A stretch of DNA of 64,000 nucleotides from Liopterus haemorrhoidalis. Taxonomy: Eukaryota; Arthropoda; Insecta; Coleoptera; Dytiscidae. Where the stretch lies: contig OZ020611.1 of assembly GCA_963971575.1 (NCBI GenBank), positions 210,345,324 through 210,409,323 on the forward strand. Direction: 5' to 3'. The position numbers and the translations under genes are program-made. The stretch's first letter is position 1, and each line of letters begins with the position of its first letter. The notes below the pieces were generated by a model, which did not search any database, was not told where the DNA came from, and saw only the letters and a program-made list of their open reading frames with translations. Below are positions 1-10,299 of the stretch, one piece after another.

Positions 1-37
1 CGGACCGGCGCCTCAGACCTCGATTAAGAAACACTAG
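1..37 (-). mobile_element. Right end of a hAT-like MITE cut by the window edge
   Basis: The reverse complement of the first bases starts TAGTGTTTCTTAATCGAGG, similar to the terminal repeat of the element at 46772-47298 (CAGTGTTTCTCAAC). The rest lies outside the window. Confidence 0.4.
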
Positions 38-218
38 GTTATGAGAAACAAACTTCAATGTTTGCAAATAATTGAAACTTGTAGCTAAAAAGAAAATATT
101 TTGTCCACAGCATCTTGGTTTATTTGTTCATTTTAAAAAGTTATATATCTAACAATACAAATTAAGAGGCACAAACTATAAAAGCTCGTTTTGAGAAATT
201 TTCGTGTTGAATCCAAGG

Positions 219-526
219 CAGTGGCTTTGCCATCAGGCTCTCCTAAAAACTGTTGTGCCCTTCAGCTGGCCCCCCACCAGCCCCCAGCTGCCCCCCCCCA
301 TATATGCTTGGAAGAATTTGCACATTTGCTTGAGAGAACTCCATTTAGAATTGTGGAACATGCAAGCGGGTTTCCACCATCTTTTGATTCTGGAAAATAA
401 TTCGTGTTTTTATACTTATCTGTCGGTGTACAAATATTTATATCAATAAAAAAATGCACCTCTCCTATTCATATTTCCTGGTGCCCACTGCCCCCCCCCC
501 AATTTTAAAAGCTAGCACCACCACTT
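219..526. mobile_element. hAT-type MITE, 308 bp
   Basis: Starts CAGTGGCTTTGCC and ends GCACCACCACTT (imperfect inverted termini). It is flanked by 8-bp near-direct repeats ATCCAAGG (211-218) and ATCCTAGG (527-534), the target-duplication length of hAT. The interior contains C-runs and a segment (about 340-440) that recurs at 5340-5440 without the termini. Two short open frames across it are not coding. Confidence 0.6.
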
Positions 527-534
527 ATCCTAGG

Positions 535-1254
535 AAGTACCCGGGAACCATTTTTGTCCCTGGGTGACAGAGATTCCCCCCGGAGATCCTTTTTAGTCCC
601 ACCGGGTTCATGTAGTTCGCCCCGGTTCATGTATTTCCTTCCAAGGAGGGGGGGGGGGTCCTCCGATGAAAAACGTCCGGATTCAACACTGATTGCCAAT
701 AAAGTTCGGTAGCAATAAAAAAAATTGAAAACTCTACGAGATGATTTTTGAAATTGAAAACTCTACGAAATGATTTTTGAAATTGAAAACTCTACGAGAT
801 GTTATGAAAATATTTGGTGTACAATTTCTACAGATATTTACTCATTCCACAGCTCATTTAATTAATTAGATTGAAATGAGAGACTCAAAATCCAAGGGGT
901 ATAATTTATAAAAACTTGAGTATCTTTAGGAAACTTGATATCAAGTTTTGGAAGAAAATTATATTTCATATTTTAATGTTGATGGCTAGATATATTTTTG
1001 AATTATTTGTGTTTCTTTTAGATATGTTCCTTTACATTTTAAAATTTGAAACTGTTACTAAATTTAATCAATGATTTTGTACTTATTTTAGTAGCATTTG
1101 TAGACATTTGAGCCCTCATATGTACCTCGTTTCCAAAATTATAGCGGAACAAAATTTTCAACAATATAATTACTGCAGCTTTGAAATTATATTACATGGT
1201 ATGAAATTTGGAAAATACGAATAACGGGTTGTTTTCCTTATTTACTTACAAACT
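535..1254. other. Intronic or intergenic, A+T-rich
   Basis: Contains the 29-bp tandem repeat and, at 620-660, a G-run segment. No gene seen. Confidence 0.6.
722..801. repeat. 29-bp tandem repeat, about 2.8 copies
   Basis: The unit beginning AAATTGAAAACTCTACGA repeats at 722, 751 and 780 with one or two substitutions. Confidence 0.85.
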
Positions 1255-1374
1255 TACACTTAAAAACAAAAGTAGTGTTAACTTTAATGCTATGAACTTC
1301 ATGGTAAACTACAAAAATTAAATAGTGTACCAAGTTCATAGTGTTAAAGTAAACACTACTTTTTTTAGAGTGTA
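1255..1374. mobile_element. TA-target MITE, 120 bp, almost all inverted repeat
   Basis: Left end TACACTTAAAAACAAAAGTA, reverse complement of the right end TACACTCTAAAAAAAGTA. Inverted arms of about 45 nt surround a short centre, with TA at both borders. The same terminal motif starts the element at 7256, so this is a short member of that family. Confidence 0.7.
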
Positions 1375-1590
1375 GTTCTCTCTCTCCAATTCAAAATTTT
1401 GGACTCAATCTCAGTATTGAGAAAACTAATTATCTCATTGTCGGTACACAGGCTCCAATCGTTTTTATGCAGAACAAAATCGAATCTTCTTATCCGTGGA
1501 GCGAAATAACTTTATCAATGGCATCGAACCATTTATATTTAGGCCTTTCTTTGTTTTTGTTATTTCGGGTGAAATAAATTAAGTCAATCT
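1375..1590. other. A+T-rich spacer
   Basis: No feature recognised between the MITE and the foldback. Confidence 0.5.
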
Positions 1591-1806
1591 TAATAAGATG
1601 AGGAAGTAATGGGATTCGGACTGGTCAGAAATTAAAATTAAAACAATATTTTAACTTCGCTAACGTTTCGATTTAATATTAAATCTTCATCAGAGCTAGG
1701 TTCATGAAGAAGATTTAATATTAAATCGAAACGTTAGCGAAGTTAAAATATTGTTTTAATTTTAATTTCTGACCAGTCCGAATCCCATTACTTCCTCATC
1801 TTATTA
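1591..1806. repeat. 216-bp foldback with 102-nt arms and a hammerhead-like core
   Basis: The arms 1591-1692 and 1705-1806 are reverse complements with a single mismatch that I can see, around a 12-nt loop. On the minus strand the left arm reads CTGATGA (1693-1687), a self-complementary stem II with GATTTAA/TTAAATC, then GAAAC (1669-1665), matching the hammerhead ribozyme core order. The right arm keeps stem II and GAAAC (1728-1732) but has a changed CTGATGA. A 14-bp direct repeat GTCAATCTTAATAA lies at 1583-1596 and 1832-1845, possibly linked to insertion. Penelope-like retroelements are known to carry such ribozymes; membership here is inference. Confidence 0.75.
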
Positions 1807-2027
1807 TATTTTACGGACGTAATCATTTCATGTCAATCTTAATAATAATTAAAATTTACATCGTATATTGTAGGTCAAAAATATTTAGAAGTTAAAACAT
1901 TTGGCGTACAGCATGTATGGCTATTAGCATCAACTAAATCAGTATGAGTGACTCGGAGATCATGGGGTATGAATTACAAAAACTATCAGTGACAGTGATT
2001 AACCTTTTTTTACTTACTTACAAACTT

Positions 2028-2030
<3 letters not shown>

Positions 2031-2087
<57 letters not shown>

Positions 2088-2172
2088 TTCTCTCTCTCTA
2101 TTCTTCTCTTTCTTTATTTGTTTCTTTCTCTTTTCCTTTCCACCTCTCTTTCTCTTTTTCTCTCTCCCTTTC
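2031..2172. repeat. (TC)n microsatellite with pyrimidine-rich flank
   Basis: An uninterrupted TC run from about 2031 to 2084, then C/T-rich low-complexity sequence to about 2172. Open frames across it (Leu-Ser or Arg-Glu repeats) are by-products. Confidence 0.95.
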
Positions 2173-4519
2173 ATGTTTCGATAATTCCGGAAAGGATATG
2201 GTGACACTATGGCTTTCTATATTTTTGCTACAATTCTTTAGCTTCACCAACTTTAGTTGCTTTGTTCAGTGTGTGTTTTGTCCATGGAACTTTCAATATA
2301 CGCCTACAGGTCCACATTTTAGATGCCTTCATTTTCCTCCTATTCTCTATTTTGATGATCCATGTCTGCACCATATGTTACGATATGAAAAATTAAATAT
2401 TTTAATTTAGTATTCTGAGATATTGAGTCTTTTCATCTCTTTATCAATTGCACTATGGCACTTCTCGTTAGAACTATTTGCCGTTCAATTTTGGCATCAT
2501 ATCGGCTCTATTAATATTGTTTCCTCAATTACTTATCTGGTCTTACAACCTTTGGAGAGCTATTTCCTCCTCCATGATGGCTTTTAACGAATTAAACTGT
2601 TATTCAGTCTTATTATGAAATTGAAATTGAATTATAATATCATAGGTCAGTAATTTTATTTAATATAATTGCAGAATGATGGCAGAATTTACAGAAATGG
2701 TTTTAAATTAATAATATTCCAAATCTTAGCATAGTCGCCTCTTGATATTTAGCTTTTTCTTGAAGTATGTAATTTTAGCAACTTTGTGTGCAAAATTTTG
2801 TAGCAATTATTTAATGATACCTGCATTATTATTATTTTTAACTATGTAGGAAATAGAACTATTCCCATTTAGATATTTTTTTCAGTAGTTAATAACCAAA
2901 TAATAAGATAATGGTATAGAAAAACAAAAAGAATATATTTATAACTAATATTTTACATAGATAGTGTGTGAAAGTATTAAATTTTAGTAAAAATATATAG
3001 CAAACAAGATAAAAATATGAGTGTTAATGTCCACATATTTTTCAACAAAATTAGATATTTTAATTTATTGTTTGTTAAAAATAAGGTAGTATAGTACAGG
3101 GCTGATGAGAGAAATTTTCAAGCCTGTGATAGGCTTGTGGCCCAGGCCTTCTCCTTTAAAAGAATGATCACTTCTATCGCCTAAGAAAATTACATGTAGT
3201 ATTAAAAAAGGCACAACAAATTAGTACATTACTTTGTAAAAAATTATAGTGCGATAACTACAAATATAAAAAAAATATCATTGTATTGACCGTTTTCATC
3301 GATGATCTTCTGCCATCCTACAAATAATCAGTAGATTTTTTTTTTTTTCATAAAAGCTTTAATTGTTTTCCCTAGTCTTTCAAAGAGATTTTTAAGTAAC
3401 TTTTGGCGTTCTAAATATTTTGTAAGGTGCGATATATGCGATAATCTCAGAGTGGAAGGTTAGGTGAATACTGGGGATGGATTAAAATATCCCAGTCACT
3501 TTGCAGATATTTTTACCAAGTTTATAAAGAAACATGAGGTCTGGCGTTGTCGTGGTGAAACACTATACCATTTCTTATATGCAATATTGACTGTAATGTT
3601 ACACTCCCAATAGAATACAAGAATAAACTCGTGATTTCCTTAATTTAGACCGACAATTTGCTTTTTCTTAATACCGACCACGCGGTCTAACGCTTTTCAC
3701 TTTGCCTTCTACCACTAGTCGTTCAAGATGGTCTTCTTCTCGACATTATATAGGGCCAAAATATTTGGCTAATTTTGATTAAAATATGTTCGAAAGCCTA
3801 TTAGGTACGTCGATTTTTTGAAGGATTTGATCTAACTTTAGGATGTAGAATTAAATGAACATTAAGAAACCGCTAAATTATTGTATACAGGCAGATCCCG
3901 TTTTGCAACGTTTCGAATTTCGACGTTTAGTTCATATAACACTTAATTTTGAACTATAATCCGGCAGATCTTTCGCTAATACGGTAGATTTATATGCCTT
4001 TTTCTATGTTATGGCTCCATGGTAAGACAATTGTCCAAATAGTACAGAGATTCGGGTTTAATTCCTGCTGACTCCATGGAATCTTCACATTCCAATACTG
4101 TGAAAATCAGTTCCGAGAACGAATTGTGTCTTAATTAATGCTTAAAAATGAGAACCCGTATATAAAGCGATATTAGAACCATTTAATGCATTAAAAAAAT
4201 AACTTATTCTGGTTTATTAAAGGTCTCGTGTTTTTATGCCAACACTTCTTGGTTAAATCTTAGGTTACTTGAACCTTTTGCGAATATGAACTGGTCAACC
4301 TTCTTCGTAGATCATCTTTGCCATTTTGTTCTCCTTCATCCTCATCATGCGTCCTGTATATTGTAACCATGTATCCTATAAAATCTTGTATGAAACTTGA
4401 CTTAAGTACAGTTCTCTTTATTCTTGCGGCTTCTCCCTTAATTTGAATGAGACCAAAAATTCGGTGTAATATTTTCAATCGGTGTAAATTTTGTTGATTA
4501 ATTTCCGAAATTAATTTTT
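2173..4519. other. Probable intron upstream of the T-box exon
   Basis: A+T-rich with short open frames only. A weak tRNA-like segment at about 4014-4070 has a B-box-like GGGTTTAATTCC but no convincing fold. No upstream T-box exon recognised. Confidence 0.55.
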
Positions 4520-4561
4520 ATTTTTCTTATATATTTAATAAGTTTATGTTTAATTTTGCAG
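4520..4561 (+). promoter_or_regulatory. Splice acceptor of the T-box exon
   Basis: T-rich stretch followed by TTTTGCAG; the AG occupies 4560-4561. The reading frame of the exon is open through the junction, and the acidic coding composition begins immediately after it. Confidence 0.85.
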
Positions 4562-4865
4562 GTCCCGCTTCACGGCAAAGTACTCCAGGTCTAGAAGAGT
4601 TACCAGAAGAAGATGATGACGTAGAAGTAGATGTTGAGGAATGTTCGGACAGTGAGTCACCTTCCGCGCCAAAGAGATCACCCGAAGACTGCGGTTCGGA
4701 CCGTGATTCATCCGCAAGTCCGGGTAGTGCCCCTACACCTTGTAAAGTTGCAGTTAGATGTAACTGTGATGAACTTTTAAACACAGATTGTCATTTAGAA
4801 ACTAAAGAACTTTGGGACAAATTCCATGATTTAGGAACGGAGATGATTATCACAAAAACTGGAAG
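4562..4865 (+). CDS. Tbx20: Internal exon of a Tbx20-class (midline/H15) T-box transcription factor
   Basis: T-box proteins bind DNA in the nucleus; the Tbx20 class (midline and H15 in flies) works in heart, nervous system and segment patterning. Seen: a T-rich tract and TTTTGCAG acceptor end at 4561, and AAG|GTAAGT gives the donor after 4865, so the exon is 304 nt with 2 nt of a split codon at each end. It encodes about 100 residues: a Ser/Pro/Gly start, an acidic run ([16 protein letters not shown]), a Ser/Asp-rich linker, a CNCDELL motif, then the T-box start [12 protein letters not shown] and [10 protein letters not shown]. The [12 protein letters not shown] wording is typical of Tbx20; Tbx1, Tbx2/3, Tbx5 and Tbx15 classes differ here. 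The T-box breaks after TKTG-R, before the expected R-MFP stretch. Apparent ATG at 4546 lies in the intron and is not a start. No stop or frameshift inside. Which of the two insect paralogues this is cannot be told. Confidence 0.93.
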
Positions 4866-4871
4866 GTAAGT
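4864..4871 (+). promoter_or_regulatory. Splice donor of the T-box exon
   Basis: AG|GTAAGT, a full match to the metazoan donor consensus. The open frame ends at a TAA created by the intron (4867-4869), as expected when reading past a real donor. Confidence 0.88.
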
Positions 4872-5553
4872 TTCTTATTTTTTTAAAATAGTTTTTTTTT
4901 GTTGTAAAAAGTGGGTTAGCTTTTCATCTGTTGGCTAAGAGCCAGTTAAATAACATTGTCAAGAAAAAAAAATAACAATTATAACACTCTTGATGCCAGT
5001 TGGTTGCTGTCTAATCTAACCTAATTCACTTTTAATAAGCGAGAAACATCTTTTACTTAGTTTGTAAAAAGTGGTTGTAGACGCCATTTTGATTTTAAAG
5101 ATGGACGTTTTGCTGAAACAATAAGACCAAAAACGAATGGTTCTTTAAGACTAAAAGAACCTCTTTTATAATACGGGAAATGACAAAATAACAAACAAAG
5201 AATGAAGTCAGCTGGCTTTTTAATTTTTTACGACTTCTCAAACTTTTGGAAGTAGCGAACCAAATGGAGAAATTGTACGTTAGTCCGCGAGCCGTGCAAT
5301 GGACAAGTCTTACGTATCTCGTCTTATTTATTGGAGAAAATTGCCGATATGCTCCATTTAGAATTATGGATAATGGAAGCGAGCCACCTCCATCTATTGC
5401 TTCTGGAAAATAATTCTTGTTTTTGTTCTTACCTTTCGGTGTACCGAATTAAATTCTTATAATATAAGGTCTGTTCGTAGAACCATTTCTAATTTAGAAA
5501 CAGCAACACATTCTGTTTCTAACTGGTGTAAACTAGTCACACATCTCCTCAGA

Positions 5554-5583
5554 CTGATGATAACCACTTTTTGTGGCCGAAAC
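5554..5583 (+). ncRNA. Hammerhead-ribozyme-like core (relic)
   Basis: CTGATGA at 5554-5560, a hairpin with CCAC/GTGG (about 5564-5576), then GAAAC at 5579-5583. The order and spacing fit hammerhead helix II and its flanking core. Helices I and III are not obvious and the expected cleavage triplet is not identified, so activity is unlikely or unproven. Confidence 0.4.
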
Positions 5584-6039
5584 ATCTTATCATTTTAATA
5601 ACTGACAATAAATATTTTTTTAAATTTGACGATCTACAGAGAACTTTTATTTATGTATAGGTATATATATACAAAAAATATGTCTGTAATTTCACAATAT
5701 TTTCCACTGAGAAACCACTTAACATAACATAAAAATATGTAAAAAAATATGAACACAGTTTTTTCATGATTTTTTAAAAATTATTATACGAGCCTGATGG
5801 TCCGCTTTTATACATAGTGATAATAATAATAAATCTAAAATCTAATAGGAATAAATCAAGGGCCGTATGTGGCCTTTGTAGGTATTTTATGCGGCCCGCC
5901 AATATGCGCAAAGAATTGCATCTTAAAATGAAAAAATTTAAAAATGGAGGCGAGATCGTGTTTTTTCTCTGCACTTTAAAAATAGACGTTAGATCGTTTT
6001 TTTTTGCTCTTCACTTTCATATAGGGAGGGCACCAAAAT

Positions 6040-6111
6040 ATTTTGTGCGGTCCGCGCCTTATTATTATAAGGTCAATGTGGCCTACGGTCCAATAAGTTT
6101 GCCCACCGCTG
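6040..6111. mobile_element. Right end of a hAT-type element
   Basis: Ends AAGTTTGCCCACCGCTG, whose reverse complement starts CAGCGGTGGGCAAACTT, a common hAT terminal style. The upstream part (from about 5780) contains rearranged GGCCGTATGTGGCC-type sequence, but the left end and target duplication are not resolved. Confidence 0.4.
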
Positions 6112-7064
6112 TTATAAATAATCATAAACTCAAAACAAAAATTATTGTTACGATGTACGTACGATCAAAAACTATTTTTTAAAGTTTTCTCTGAAATTCC
6201 GCGACATTTTGACATTCAACCTGGATTCTGGACAGCAACTTCAATTCCTGAACAATCCAGGACGGTTGTGTTATACTACGTACGAGACGCGTGTGCATAC
6301 ACTAATGCTAAGAAACGAATCTCGTATTCATCAGACGGTCTTCAGATCTGCCGCACTGCAAATACGGTGGATAATTTGAAATACATGCCTCGAAGCGAAA
6401 GGGTTAAGGATCCAGCCATAATGTTCCGCGAGACTTGATTTGAGTACTACTGGTTTACGAGGTCGTCCCAAAATTCGGATGTTCAATCTTTTTTTATAAA
6501 TCTCTTTAGTTTTGTTTCTTATTTATCGGTGTCAAAATTTCTTGTATCGATTTTCATTTACTCGCACGTTATACAGTAGAACTTGTAATTTGGCATTTAT
6601 AAAGTAAAAGGCCATTAATTTTATTTAAAATGTGAATTTTAAAACAGCCGCAATTCATAAAAGGATTACAGATCTCAATTTATGCATCTCCCCCGTATAA
6701 TATATTCTTAGCATGTGAGTTTTCCATGCTTTAGATAGAAATCTTAGTTACATAAGCTTTGTAAATGGCTACCTAAATAAATATCTTCAAATTGATCTAT
6801 TCTTCTTAAATAACTATTTAATACGCGTTATGCTTGAAGATTTTAAGACAATCAAATAAATTATATTATACCACAATATTAATAATTAAAAGTTCTTCAG
6901 GGAGAATATCTAAAATCCTACCACTTAGTATAATTTGCGTCTTCAACGTCATAAAACGGCAATTAAAAATAAGTCGATAGCGAGATACGAATTAAAATTA
7001 ACTTATAGTAAAAGCTTATTATCTGATTTTATGAAACTAGCAGAATACTAGTTTCATTAAGTTG

Positions 7065-7240
7065 AGATAAAATTAAAGAGATTCTTTATTTCACAATTTA
7101 TTTTATTGTCTACGAAGTAGCCATCTTCAGTAGCTGAATACAACTGAGTTTAATTCAGTTTTATTCAGCTACTGGCTACTTCGTATCCGAAATGTACTTC
7201 TAGCGGCAATAAAATAATTTGTGAAGTAAAGAATCTTTTT
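7065..7240. repeat. Imperfect foldback, arms about 75 nt
   Basis: Left arm holds GATTCTTTATTTCACAATTT, GAAGTAGCC and CAGTAGCTGAATA; the right arm repeats them inverted, with an insertion of about 20 nt. Each arm holds part of a CTGAAGA...GAAAT hammerhead-like arrangement. A fragment of the same family lies at 55418-55450. Confidence 0.65.
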
Positions 7241-7255
7241 AATTTTACCTCACCC

Positions 7256-7630
7256 TACACTCTAAAAAAAGTATTGTAAAAGGGAATTCTTAGTACACTA
7301 AAAAATGAACTTTTAGTGAACCATGAAGTCCCTCGCTTTTCGTGTTACTTATTTACACCTTTTTTTTTTGGTTAAACTTAATGTAAAGTTTATGCTTACA
7401 TACTGGTTAAATTATAGCGTTAGAAAATAAATAATGTTAAAGAACTGTTAATTTAAAGACTGAAAAAGTAATATTTCATAAAAATAACACTATCTGAACA
7501 AATGAAGATTTACATGATGATTTGGTTAAAAATAGTAAACTTTTTACTTTTTATTAAATGAAAATTTTAACACTGAAATTTTAACCAAACTGGGAATGAA
7601 CTATTACACTTATGAATATTTTGCTGTGTA
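7256..7630. mobile_element. TA-target MITE, 375 bp
   Basis: Starts TACACTCTAAAAAAAGT; ends with the reverse complement of TACACAGCAAAATATTC, with TA at both ends. The body matches 55550-55856 closely over about 300 bp. A TA target suggests a Tc1/mariner-like mobiliser, but no transposase is present. Confidence 0.65.
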
Positions 7631-7716
7631 TAAATAAGAATAATCCAGAAACAAATCAGAGGCTAGTAACATTAAATAAATATTCGACGTTTGTTGCACG
7701 TCTTAACAGTACGTTA

Positions 7717-8374
7717 AGGTAGCCATACACGGTGAGGATTTCCTCAAGGAAAAAGCCTCAAGGAATTCCTGGAGGAATTCCTCTACCGAACCGTCGCCCA
7801 CACACGGAGAGGATTGGCCTCAAAGAAAAGGCCTTGAGGACCACAACTTAGGCTTCTGCGTAGAATCAGCAGATGCTCTTGATTTCATCGATTCCTTAAT
7901 TTTTTTATTCTCTTTTCGGAGAGCGCTTCTGATATTGTTTATTTTTTTAATTACGTCATTTTTTGTGGCTTTCGCGTCCACTTCTTTTATTTTTTCCAAT
8001 AATTTCGCGTACGCAACCTCCTTTTTATTTCTATCATGGTATTCTTTAGAACTTACTTGCCACAAGCAAAGTTCATTTTCATACATTAGTATGAATTCCG
8101 ATAAAAATTCTCTAGACATTACTAAATAAATTCGACACTCATTTTACAAATCCTGAAGGCCGACTGTCGACAGCACACACACGGTAGTTAGAGCCTGGCC
8201 TCAAGGCCAATTACAATCTGGCCTCAAGGCCGAAATATGATTTTTGTTCGGAATTTTTTGGCCTCAAATTCCGGCCGTGGCCTCACGGACGCCGCCATAC
8301 ACGGTGAGGATTTTCTCAAGGCTTGGACTGTTCAGGCCAAACCTTGAGGAAATCCTCACCGTGTATGGCTACCT
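7717..8374. mobile_element. PIF/Harbinger-type element with a MADF-domain ORF
   Basis: Inverted termini AGGTAGCCATACACGGTGAG ... reverse complement, flanked by TTA at 7714-7716 and 8375-8377, the target of PIF/Harbinger. The 658-bp body holds one gene remnant on the minus strand (7820-8119). The right end additionally contains an inverted second copy of the terminus (about 8293-8330), so the last 80 bp form a strong hairpin. The DDE nuclease gene is absent: an internally deleted copy. Confidence 0.85.
7820..8119 (-). pseudogene. MADF-domain protein of a Harbinger-type transposon (truncated)
   Basis: 99 codons, open from MSREF. MADF (Myb/SANT-like) domains bind DNA; in PIF/Harbinger elements a second ORF encodes such a protein, which helps the nuclease bind transposon ends. 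Seen: FLSEFILMYENELCLWQV, then SSKEYHDRNKKE, a Lys-rich helix with KLLEKIKEVD, and INNIRSALRKENKK, in the usual MADF order (about residues 5-80), closing at KPKLW. The frame then runs into terminal-repeat sequence and stops, so the C-terminal half is missing. Its placement inside matched termini supports a transposon rather than a host origin. Whether it is expressed cannot be told; an intact MADF-only ORF could still bind element ends. Confidence 0.75.
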
Positions 8375-8472
8375 TTAGTCTGAATAGAATGCGAAATTCC
8401 CCACCGTTTCCAACACCAATCATCCTTCCACAATCCAAGACTTCCTAGGCTATGGTATTGAAAAGCTAATGT

Positions 8473-8513
8473 AGTGGTAATTTGTCAATGATTTTTATTG
8501 ACAAATTACCACT
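8473..8513. repeat. Perfect 16-bp hairpin
   Basis: AGTGGTAATTTGTCAA and its exact complement around a 9-nt loop. Confidence 0.85.
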
Positions 8514-8754
8514 AAAAAGATTTCTAGCCACTTGACAAAATTTAGATTTCTTTTTCTGAAAAACTTAAAAAGTAAGAGGTATTATGTAAGCTTAGATTTT
8601 CTGCAGTATTTTCAGTTCTTTCTAACTAAAAACAGATTATAATGAATGGACGGATTATGAAAAAAGTGATTATGATTAATAGTTTTAGAGTTCTACCAAA
8701 AAAACTGTTATTTTTTTGGTTCTCATCCCCCAAAACTACTTCTTTAAAATAAAA

Positions 8755-8892
8755 TTCTAATATGAAATATAGCGTATAACTTGCCCCGGGCTAACCTTAT
8801 GGTGTGTTGAAAATCTCGTTAAAATCGGTTCAGCCATTTTGGCATGATGCCCGTACAGACAGACAGACTTTAACTTTTATGTATATAGATTA
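8755..8892 (+). repeat. Dispersed repeat ending in GACAGACAGAC
   Basis: Contains AAAATCGGTTCAGCCATTTT followed by a short GACA run, a combination that recurs in insect dispersed repeats. Related GACA/TCTG ends occur at 31786, 41512 and 42820. Confidence 0.55.
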
Positions 8893-10299
8893 TTAAGATG
8901 CGGAAATTTATGCACAACCAATTAAAATATAAATCTTATCATTTCCATTGTACCTATGTGGTTAAATCCTAACCTTAGAAATTATAACTTTTTCATTAAT
9001 TTTAATGTATTTAGAAGCACGTGTAAGATATTTTGATGTATGTTTTTTTACTATTTAAACACAAATAATTTACCTTTGCATGTTTTGTGAAAATCGCACA
9101 GGTGACTATGAAAATATAATTTCTAATTTAAACGCGGCTGTTGGAAATCTATCTCCGTCGTTGAAATTTTCTTTTCAGCAAGCCCAGAAAATTAATTTGC
9201 AATAGCGTTTCAGCCAACTGCACAAGAATATTTTACCTACAAAATGTGTAAAGAAACTCTTGACAGCATAGAAATTTATAATACTCCTTTTAAAATTAAA
9301 TTTTCTTATTAATTTTACCTTACGCTAGGCTTAAAAATAAACAGGAGTATATTTTTATGAGATTATAAATATACGTAATTATAATTGGATTTTGACAATT
9401 TATTATTAATTTTTGTAGTTCATGTGGGTTTAATTAAACATTGTATAAGTATAATTGACTTGTCACCTTTCAAACAGCCAGATGCTGTCTATCCAAACAC
9501 TTTCGAAACGTCTGTCTATTTTTATCCCTATTTTAACTGTGACTGTTTTCCTAATTCCTTTATTCTAAATTCATCTAGACCCACCACGCTTATTCTTCCT
9601 TATTCTTCTTTTTCTTTGCCATCTCCTTTTGAAGACTGGCAGTTATAATAGCTTTTTTCACTTTTAATATAGCAGCTCTCCAAATAATTATAATAGCACA
9701 CCCGAAATTTTCTCGGAGATTCAATGAATAATATAAATAAGTAAAGGTATTCGAAAATTATCCGCCACAGAAAATTCTTCAGGAATTAATTTGCGCCTGG
9801 AATGTGAAATTCTCTGAATATAAATGCATTGATATTGTTCAGCAGCAGAGAAAAAACGACTTCTTTGGACAGAAGTATCATAAATGTAATTAAGAAGGGT
9901 TTCTTTATTTTATGAGCGGGGGTGTATGTATATATATTTCGTAGTCAGCTTTTGATGGATGTAAAATCTGAGCTGTGTTCACTTTCAACCTCTAGGTGGA
10001 CCCATTGTGTTCCCTATTCTATTTTAAATCCTTTTTAGTTTTGTAAATAAACCTTTTCCTTCACAGTTGGTAACCATGAGTGACAAATAGATGCAATAGA
10101 CTATTAATTAGTAGCTACATAAGTTCTGTAGAGCTACATCACCCCCAAAATAAAATTAATTAAAAAAATTCAGACATTTATGATTTCTTTTACTCTCCCT
10201 CTTTCTACTCCGCCACTATTGTCGTGCCTCGGGTGTAAAACAAATATTTCATCTGCAAGTTGTGATACACTGAATCAATGTGCAGCATCCATTGGCAGC
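8893..10299. other. A+T-rich, no gene recognised
   Basis: Only short open frames (for example 9385-9648) without recognisable domains. Confidence 0.5.

Larger units (their letters stand above)
4866..7064. other. Probable intron downstream of the T-box exon
   Basis: Contains a second copy (5340-5440) of the segment found inside the 219-526 MITE, a hammerhead-like core (5554-5583) and a hAT end (6040-6111). A 97-codon open frame at 6145-6438 has a somewhat higher G+C content but no recognisable domain. Confidence 0.5.

Noticed and set aside
1944..2207. Open frames of 65-86 codons over the TC run
   Set aside because: The peptides are Leu-Ser or Arg-Glu repeats produced by the microsatellite.
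4014..4070. tRNA-like or SINE head
   Set aside because: Only a B-box-like GGGTTTAATTCC is convincing; no body, tail or duplication found.
6421..6440. Start of the next T-box exon (ATGTTCCG resembling the Met-Phe-Pro codons)
   Set aside because: The following codons read Met-Phe-Arg-Glu-Thr-stop and do not match the T-box.
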